Below the pieces are notes generated by a model. It was not told the DNA's origin, ran no database searches, and saw nothing but the letters and a program-made list of their open reading frames with translations. From the NCBI GenBank assembly GCA_917880885.1, contig OU862908.1, positions 50,241,819 through 50,305,818 on the forward strand: a DNA stretch of 64,000 nucleotides. Reading direction: 5' to 3'. Every line of letters begins with the position of its first letter. Position 1 is the first letter of the stretch. Made by a program: the position numbers and the translations under genes. Shown here one piece after another: positions 55,885-64,000 of the stretch. This stretch comes from Limnephilus marmoratus. Lineage: Eukaryota; Arthropoda; Insecta; Trichoptera; Limnephilidae.

Positions 55885-56690
55885 ATAATAAAATGTTCGG
55901 AAAGGAGTTTGAGAAAACAAAAACCTTCTTTGAAAAAAATTAGAAGAGCAATCTAAAATGTATGAGGACAAAATGCAAGAAAAATAAGAGAAAATTTTTA
56001 TTCTGAAACAAATGAAAATTTTGTCTAAAAATATGATGCTCTGAATACAAACTGCGATAAAATGGTAAAAGGGATAAATATCTCTCCAAAAACTTTAAAA
56101 AATATATACACAAGATATTTGAAGAGGTAAATGCCAAATTAGGAGACAAATTCGTTATGAAAAAATTAAAGCCAAGATACCGAATATCAAAATTGTTGGA
56201 ATAACACAGAAGCTAGACACGGAGGAAATCGAATCAAAAACAAAATCATAAAACGAAGACCCTTTCGAAATAACACTAGTTACTTTCATGAAAGAAGCGA
56301 ATGAAAGAGATAAAAAATAAAAGAAACCAGCTAAATAATACGTGGATACAATCTAGATGGCAATACATTTGGATGAGAATTATAAGGACGGGACAGCAGC
56401 CGTGGGTAAGACAGTATAAATATAATGAAATGCTTTAATTGCAACGGATTTAATTCCAAGCACTAAATTGTAAAAATGGGATGTTGTTGAAATGTGCAAA
56501 ATCCCATTACGTCAGAGAATGTGAGGAAGGATAATATATGATGATTGCATTATTTGTAAAAAGGAAAACGAAAAACTGAAATTAAATGTAAAAATTATTC
56601 ACCCTACGCTACATGAAACAAAAACTGTCCTCTATATTGATGAAAATTTGAACAAGAGATCAGAATGGTAAATTTCTTCGATTAAATTCA
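55885..56690 (+). pseudogene. Heavily decayed non-LTR ORF1
   Basis: In shifting plus-strand frames one can read a Lys/Glu-rich coiled-coil start, then P-N-I-K-I-V-G-I-T and D-T-E-E-I-E-S, followed by N-E-D-P-F-E. That is the RRM-like order of Jockey/I-type ORF1. Zinc-knuckle remains follow: K-C-F-N-C near 56428, K-C-A-K-S-H-Y-V-R-E-C-E near 56495 and C-I-I-C near 56554. Many stops and frameshifts. Confidence 0.6.
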
Positions 56691-57299
56691 AACTTCATAA
56701 CAATATAATATTTAAACATTGCCAACCTTACTAAAAAACCCCGTGAAAATTTTATTCAATTAACAAACGGCCGCGGATGTGAAAATATTACTAATTAAAA
56801 ATTTGTTCATAGAAAGAAATACACATTGTTTTCACAGCCTGAGAGGGTAGTTTATCTCTGTTTTATTAATGATGTCTGAACGAAATTTGGAATTTTTCCA
56901 AAGTATTTTGAATGTTCTATATATTTCTTATTTTTAATAGTGTCGTAAAAACAAATACCGTTTATGAAAACTAGACAAAAATACCTTTTAGATTTGTATT
57001 TGAAATACACTTTGGTTTTTAAGAACTGCCATATTTTAAGATTCAAACGCGGAAAAAAATGGAAAAAAATTTCTTACCAAAACGTAATGCCCCTTGCGGA
57101 GAAGAATTAAAACAACATTTTTACCTAGTAAATTAAACCATATACAACGTTGCCAGATCTTCAAAGCATTTTAACAGCGTGACCACGTAAGAAAGCTTAT
57201 AAGTAATGTATCGTGTTTTAGTGCACACGGAGTATATTTATGTTATTGCAATAACACAGGTTATCGGCCGTGAAAAGTTTTTTTTAGTAAGGCTGTTAG

Positions 57300-57610
57300 A
57301 GTTTAACAGCACAAAATGGAGGAGTCGAAGACGTGCTAAAAGAGTATAAACTGCACATGGTAATAATGCTCGAAATCTGTATTACCGAAGAAATTAATCA
57401 AATTGTATTAACATTTCAGGGCGATATTAAATGCGACTCATTTGTCAGCATATAGATATACAGGAGGAGCTATCATATTAATTCAAAACAACAAATGAGG
57501 TCCTAGAAAAAATAATAGCTGGTCTCTGTCTATTGAAATTCCAAAGATTCTTGAGCGGGGAATCTATGCAGCTATTTATCATTTAAGCTATATAAAATAT
57601 ACTTAAAAGC
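57300..57610 (+). pseudogene. Decayed non-LTR endonuclease remnant
   Basis: Plus-strand reading gives M-V-I-M-L-E and I-T-E-E-I-N, then Y-R-Y-T-G-G-A-I-I-L-I, then N-N-S-W-S-L-S-I-E-I-P and Y-A-A-I-Y-H, with stops and shifts. This is the order of the EN middle region. It follows the ORF1 remnant after about 600 bases, and RT was not found downstream. Likely the same element as 55885-56690. Confidence 0.5.
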
Positions 57611-57839
57611 AAAAAGACACTACGAAGGTAGGTTTGTGTGTAGTACTGCGTTCTTCAACAAGAAGGTGACATATCCAAAAAAGACTTTCTTTGCGAACGA
57701 CCATAACGTTACAACATATTTATTTTGGATTTGTATACTGCCACCAAATAAGATAGATCCGATATTACAAATAAATCTTTATAATCGATTAAATACAAAC
57801 ATGATTAGTGCAATAATTAGCCATACCAAAATTTAACTT

Positions 57840-59560
57840 TGATGGTAAATTTGGGAATTAAGACAGTTGGCATATCCAATTATTTTATTACGCGTGTGAT
57901 GACTGAATATAAGGAAATCATTCCTAATAATAATTGTTGATTTATCAATAAATTTGAGACCAGCAAAGATTTTTTTTAGCGATGCCATCAAGTAATTTAG
58001 CTTTGGCCGAAGAACAAATAAATAAAATGTCAGTTCACAATGACTAACATAATTTATGAATTAATGTTTTTTTGTAAGTTAAAGAATTTTTTAATTATGT
58101 AGATATTGAAAAGAGCTTCGTACTCAAAAATTAATTATTATCAGAAATTAAAGTAAAAAATTTATTCCGTGCAAAGCATTTTTTTTATTAATTGGCTTTT
58201 TAATACAATGCTGGTGTGATGTCATCTACGTGATGAAACCAATCATTCTCATGTTATCACCTGCTGAGGGATTTGGTAATTGAGCGCACTCATTGAGCAT
58301 TCAAAACTCCACGTTGTTACGACGGTAAAGTGAAGGTAGTTATAACATAGCCTTTAAGTATTATAAAAATAAATATTTCTGCTATGGAACTGGTATCTAA
58401 CCTCCAGGTACGTGTGTCGATCATTACGCTAACGTAAACGTTGTTAAAAATGATGTAATTAGTAAATGAGCATTTTGAGTAAGTACTTGCTAACTTAACG
58501 CGCCCTTGAGGTGATTTTTTCACAAAAACGGCGCTATACAAATTATCCAATTATTATTATTATTATTATTAACGTGATAACTGAATGCAAAAAAGGCATC
58601 ATCGGTCCATCAGATTCCATCCATCCATCCATCCATATTTTGTCTACCCATCCGAAAAGAAATATCCAAATATACGTGAATTTTTCAATGGGTTTTTTTT
58701 ACCAAGTCAAGAATAACCATTAGTCTAAATCTGACCTGGGCATTCATGCGTTATAAAATAATAAAAGTTTTTGGTAAATAATCGAAAAGCCGTCGCACGC
58801 CACTATACTTTTAATAGGCTTAGATTTTGAAAAGTAAACTACTTTTAAACCAAATTACCAAAAAAAATATCAGTTTCGGTCGGAAGAGGCGAAAAAATAT
58901 GCATTCAAAGTCGATTTTCATCAATAAAATTTAAAAAAATTCATTGATTTTTTGTATAGATTTGACATTTGCAGAGTTTCGTTTCAAACTAAATACGCTT
59001 GAATTACTTAGTTTACCTAAACTAAGAACCTAATAATCTATATATATTTTTGAATGTAGCTATTACTTTGTGGTTATCCATTATAGAAAAATGAAATAAT
59101 TCAACTTTGTATAAACCACTTATATGATGCGTAAATCCGACCGGTTTCGGAACAAACGTTCCTTCGTCAGGGAAAGCTTATACTAATTTGACAGTTTCGA
59201 ACAATGTTTTATTATGGTAGGGGTGGAGCCGTTGCTAGTTAATAATGTAGATTGGGTGGGTAGGTATTAATAATCTATTTTGTGTACGTAAATAGTTGTT
59301 TCTTTTAGTCATTGTTGAAATGAAGTGTGATTTCCATTATCCGTGCTTAAAAATACGGTGGCCTATGGATTATTTAATAAGTTTTTTTTTTATATATATA
59401 ACGTAATTTTTTCGCCGTTAGAAATAGAAATAATCGTTCTTTTTAGTTTGTCTCTAATATTCTTGATTCCTTAGATAAAATTCTAAACATTATCAAAATG
59501 TGCAATCACAAATTGGTGGGATTTTGTAGATGACAGATAAAAGCTAAATTTATTTTTTTT
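57840..59560. other. No gene seen; microsatellites
   Basis: There is a (TTA)n tract near 58550-58570 and a (CCAT)n tract near 58616-58636. No coding motif. Confidence 0.5.
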
Positions 59561-59561
59561 T

Positions 59562-59683
59562 ATTATTTTTAATTGTAAAACTAACGTTTTTAAGACAAGA
59601 TTTTTTATGCATAGCACAAAGGGTAACAATTAGTTAGTATGCATAGCACAAAGGGTAACGTTAGTTTTACAATTAAAAATAAT
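59562..59683. repeat. Perfect 27-bp inverted repeat enclosing a 22-bp direct repeat
   Basis: The arm 59562-59588 is the exact reverse complement of 59657-59683. Between and overlapping the arms, TATGCATAGCACAAAGGGTAA plus one C occurs at 59606-59627 and 59638-59659. Confidence 0.85.
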
Positions 59684-59888
59684 AATTAATATTTGACAAG
59701 TTTAAGTATTTCCCCAATAAAAATGAAGACATAATTTGTCTCGACGCCACCTAGCGAGGGATTTAACACTAACAATGTTTCTCTCGCAAAAATAAAGTTG
59801 GTTGTTTTCAGGTGGAAAAAATATAATAAGCAGTAATTGTTGAATGAAACACTAGCATATATTGAATCATTTGGCGGGTACAAGATAA

Positions 59889-59961
59889 GCCGCCATAGCT
59901 CAGTGGTCAGAGCATTCGACCGGCAATCGAGAGGACACGGGTTCAAGTCCCGTTGGCGTCA
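59889..59961 (+). tRNA. tRNA-like sequence, probably a SINE head or tRNA pseudogene (anticodon GGC)
   Basis: A near-complete cloverleaf folds. The acceptor pairs GCCGCCA with TGGCGTC at 6 of 7 positions, the D arm is GCTC/GAGC, the anticodon arm TTCGA/TCGAG encloses CCGGCAA, and the T arm ACGGG/CCCGT is perfect. Position 33 is C rather than the near-universal T, and anticodon GGC is unusual in eukaryotes. A body of about 80 bases and an 18-base T run (60028-60055) follow. A SINE is therefore more likely than a working tRNA. Confidence 0.5.
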
Positions 59962-60059
59962 TGTATCTTTTCTCGGAAGATTTTTCAATGTGGATGAGTG
60001 TTTCAGGCTGATAATTATTGCTTATAATAATTGTTATTTTTTTTTTTTTTTTTGCATAA

Positions 60060-60470
60060 ATGGCACAAAAAATGAAACGATAGCTTTCTTAACTAATTTC
60101 ACGCACAAAAGGAATATGTTTTCTAAATATAGAATTCTTCTAAAATTAAGGAAGTTTCGATAAAAATGTTTCGATAATTTTTTTGTTAACAATTTCGTAC
60201 TTGATAATAAATAGATTATATTTAGAAATGTCAAGATTTTTTTTAACTTCAGATTCCTCAAAGATAATTTAATCTTGCAGCTAAAATAATATTTCTTCTA
60301 ACGACAAGTTGAAAAATATAGCACTTTTAAAATACACCGGAGGCATTCCCAAATTCTATGAAATTTCACCGTGTTATTGAGACTTGTAAGTAAAAAAGGG
60401 TAAATATTCTTTCAGTAAGTATTATTAAAAGAAATGCCAATTGCGTTTTAAGATTTTCACAGCCAAAAGT
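60060..60470. other. No gene seen
   Basis: AT-rich; small frames lack motifs. Confidence 0.5.
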
Positions 60471-60471
60471 A

Positions 60472-60676
60472 TTTTTGGGGTGTTATGCCGTGTTGCGCTA
60501 CCTCCTTCTTTGGCCAACGTTTAGGACAGCGTTGCAGTGTCCATCATCAGGGCAGATCCGGCAGATGTATCACATCTACCGGATCTGCCTGATCTGCCCC
60601 GATGATGGACACTGCAACGCTGTCTGAAACGTTGGCTAAAGAAGGAGGTAGCGCAACTTGGCATAACAGCCCAAAA
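60472..60676. mobile_element. Foldback element with arms of about 100 bp
   Basis: The left arm (60472-60568) and right arm (60571-60676) are inverted copies with few changes, almost without a spacer. They contain ACCTCCTTCTTTGGCCAACG, GACAGCGTTGCAGTGTCCAT and GGCAGATC...GGATCTGCC. A single-arm relative lies at 7634-7754. No TSD was read. Confidence 0.8.
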
Positions 60677-60689
60677 ACAAATAACGAGA

Positions 60690-63600
60690 AATGCCCATTG
60701 TTTAAAAAATACTTTATTTAAAGCAATACAAAAGGTTTTGTAAATAATTAATTACATAAGCACCGCTAGCAAAGATGTAAAAGTAAGTAACAACATTCAT
60801 TAATTTGATTTAAGTAAATAAAATCCAATAATTGCTTTTCGTTATTTTCGCCACTCTTATTTCGGTGCTATTGTAAAGCACATGGTGAGGGTTGAGAAGA
60901 ATTTATTATTTTCAGAACCGACGAATAAGGCGATTAAAGCACTTTGCAGCTTTTCATTAAATATTTCAGAGTTTTAATACCAGAAGCCTGGCCAAAATAA
61001 AACACATTTTTAATTTACTAAAGTCGCAATAAGCCACTTGCATTACATTTTTTTTTTAAATCCGGTTTAGGCAAATATTATATCAAGTTATAAATAAATA
61101 TCAAGTTATTCCGTTTTTTTTTTAATCGTATTTTTGAAACCCAGGTGTTTTTTTGAAAATTTCAATCCGAAAAATCAGACCATTTTTTATAAACCGGAAA
61201 GACGGGACATAATTGTATAGGTGCGAAAAAACTATAATTACATAACCGAAAATCATTTAAAAAAAAGTACGTTTTCCACAAATATTACATCTCATAAATA
61301 TTTTTTTCCTTGATCCATCTTATTGATCATAAATCATTATAATGTACAACGTCTATTTTACTAAATCCAATGTAATATACTTGTTCTTGTAAATTATAAT
61401 AATAATAAGAATATTATAAAAATTGATTTCGTTCAAATCAGCGCCATAACCATTATACCTCTAAAACACGTACCGACATCTAAAATGTACGTGGTTCTTT
61501 TCGTAACACCTGTCAAAAAGTCAAACCAAATTATAAGTTCGCAGAGAACAAACAATAAATCCAGTGAACATTAAATGCCAAATTCAAAAATTCGCCTGAA
61601 ATCAAAGTGATGCCACTATCCACTTGCTCAGTAGCGAACATTTTTGTAGGAACTGAGCTCGCAGGTCGCTGCTAGCGCCAGTAGCGAGAATAACGACGCC
61701 TGCGTGAACTAATTCTGTCAAATGCTTAACAGTCGAAATCAGCTGCTTGTTGGCAGCCATTTTGAACGCATAAATAAACCAATCACGAGTAAGCGAGTAG
61801 CAATTAAAGTTGACGACCGTTCAACTTTTTTCGTCCATTGTCAACAATCTCCTAATTAGCAAGTGATACGATTACACTGAGGGAGTTTACTAACAGATAG
61901 ATAGATATTAACGGTGAATTTCCCAGATAGTAGCTTGTAACGTCGCCCAATGCCATCGACGCTTTAGACGTATTTAGACGTATGAAAGTAGATTCTTTCT
62001 AAAATTTTCCAAGAACCAACATTAAAGCTCAATTTTCTGCAATCATCATCGATCGGTCTGTTGAAATTAACTTTCAGTGTGCACACAAATTTCAGGAATT
62101 TATTTTCAAATTTTGATGAATGGTTTATCAGGTTGATAGTAAGTTCTTTGCGATGAAATGGTTACGTTTTTAAGGAGTTCATCCTTCGAGAAACACGATC
62201 ATCGATATACTCTTATACTCGTAAGTTAGGTATGTTTGTCACGTATATGAATAAGCCCAATTTCTACTAAAATTGGAAATTTCTCCCAGAGCGGCGAGAA
62301 ACCGAATATGTTTGCCTAAATTGCTGTTCAAGGGTGAAAACGTTGACTCAATGAAATATGGATTATTAATGATGTGGAAAATTGCGAATTATATTATTGG
62401 GAACGTTTGTGGAATTTAAATACAACCCTTATTTGCGGGGAGTTACAGAAATCATTTTCCAAATAAAGACTTATTATCAAATATGTTTGTTAAAGCGTAG
62501 GTACTTTGGTAGGTAATATGAATAAATGAGACGACACAATATGCTTCCAAGAAACGAGCGGATTCCTAAAGTCGGATGATTACGAAAAACTGGCTAAATA
62601 ATAAACTCATGAATTAATTAATATATACGATAGCAATACCCACCACTGATCATCGTTATGCGGAAGGATTCAATGTAATACCAATATTAAGATTTATCTA
62701 TCTGTCGAGGTACCCTACGTAAGACTGCAACCTCATTGCAGAATATTGAATGCTTTGAGCGTTGTTCTTGGCAGTAATTAAATTCTTGTAGCGGAGGGTG
62801 AAGCATCTAATTAATAACCCGTCTTTCCCTTATTGATTTTCAATGCTATCACATTTTGTATTTAACAGTTTGATATTGTTCAACGGATCATTCATGCGCA
62901 CCCTGCAACAGCTAGACACACGTAACGTTACACGTTAACACAGTGACACATTAACGGTTACTGTTAGTGTCTGTAGCATAATATGAATGAGTCTCTCTAA
63001 CATTGGGGGTTTGCTAAAGGCTCACATTATAATTAATTCCTACGATTTCGAATATCATTTTTATCAAACCGATGTCCACGTATGTAAGTTATTTATATTT
63101 AAGATTTATTAAAAACAGTACCGTACTATTAAAATATTTCACGTTAAACGTATTTGAAAATTTTATCAAAGGTTTTCAACTATAAATTTAGCGGTAAGCA
63201 CCAGATTTTAGACGATGATTAATATATTGAAATCGTATTTTTTCAAATGTTATTTGGAAAACTAGTCATAAGTAGGTACAAACTCTGTTCTGATAGCTAT
63301 CCTGATTATCTCCAAGTACCAAACTTTGTACATCCAGATATTGATAGGCGCAGTTTATATCTTTTTTAAATCTTGTCATGTATTTTGTATGTAAACATCT
63401 TGTATTAGTTCTGTATTTTTTTGAGCCCGTATCTTTTATTGTATTTTCCTGATTTTATTTTTTTATTCATTTCTATAGTCCATCATGGAGGATACTTTAT
63501 TTAAAATTTTTGACATAAATCAAATGAGTGGTTATAATAATTCATAAAATCTTATGAGACATTTTTCTGTGAAATATTTGTAAAGTGTTTCTTCATATGT

Positions 63601-64000
63601 TGTGTCTGTGTGTTGCTTCTGTGGAATGTTTTGTAAAATTTTTCTTCATATATTGTGTCTGCATATTGGGTTGGGTTGGTTTCAACTTTTCAAAAGTACC
63701 AATTGGCGACCCCTTAATGAGTTTTGATAACTCATGGGAATGCAACTTCGTTGTATGTTTTATTTAAATAATAAAAATAAAATGATTAAATATTAAATAA
63801 AAACTTTCGGAGGGATTTGTTTAAAAACATCTGAAATTTTGGGAATATGTTTGTCAGAATTAATTAAAATAAATCCCGCGGAAAGATGAAATTTCCAGGC
63901 CTGCTATGAAGAACTCGACAGTAGGGTCGTCCAATACGCCGGTCCGTGGCTTTCTTCACTTACTTCATTAAGATTTCCACTTTACTTTAGAGTATTTGCT
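60690..64000. other. No gene seen
   Basis: AT-rich sequence without recognised coding motifs, repeats or RNA genes. The 63585-63767 frame has no motif; it contains a diverged direct repeat of TCTTCATAT(G/A)TTGTGTCTG. Confidence 0.45.

Overview
The window looks like AT-rich, gene-poor insect DNA, most likely lepidopteran. The reasons are the set of mobile elements: Helitrons ending in a hairpin plus CTAG, BEL/Pao LTR elements, RTE and Jockey/CR1-like non-LTR elements with TAAA- or TTAG-type tails, hAT and TTAA-flanked MITEs, and tRNA-headed SINEs. I found no convincing host protein-coding gene, rRNA or CRISPR array. Almost every long reading frame belongs to a retroelement, and most are broken. 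Family names come from motifs read by eye; no database search was run.

Layout. 1-4.1 kb: a minus-strand non-LTR element (J1), split inside ORF1 by a 5'-truncated plus-strand non-LTR element (J2) with a short target-site duplication (TSD). 4.1-7.3 kb: SINE fragments, then a decayed RT element (C1) with two insertions. 8.2-10.6 kb: a MITE flanked by TTAA (R1) carrying an RTE copy with a 14-bp TSD. 10.6-14.1 kb: largely unassigned, with one degenerate tandem repeat. 14.6-16.0 kb: an unassigned block dense in strong hairpins, with a TATA box. 16.9-18.8 kb: a SINE, a foldback element and a deleted hAT element that keeps a transposase remnant. 19.2-33.9 kb: a second MITE (R2) containing a minus-strand BEL/Pao element (BEL-A), whose integrase is split by a complete plus-strand BEL/Pao element (Pao-B). 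34.0-43.5 kb: a 2.3-2.8 kb duplicated segment in two copies, both holding SINE, hAT and Helitron in nested order; the second copy lies inside another Helitron that lies inside a TIR element (RepX). 44.9 kb: a foldback MITE. 46.2-51.3 kb: a minus-strand relative of C1 interrupted by a non-LTR element with an intact 968-codon EN-RT frame and by an RTE-like fragment. 52.1-53.8 kb: the second RepX, with a hAT inside it. 55.9-57.6 kb: a heavily decayed non-LTR element. 58-64 kb: mostly unassigned, with an inverted repeat, a tRNA-like SINE head and a foldback element.

The window is mainly a record of nested insertions. Several loci serve as each other's empty sites: SINE 4.2 kb for the hAT, RepX 52.2 kb for the Helitron, and R1/R2 for the RTE and BEL-A. 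Insertion boundaries, TSDs and relative ages can therefore be read directly. The part I cannot assign to a known family is the hairpin array at 14.6-16.0 kb.
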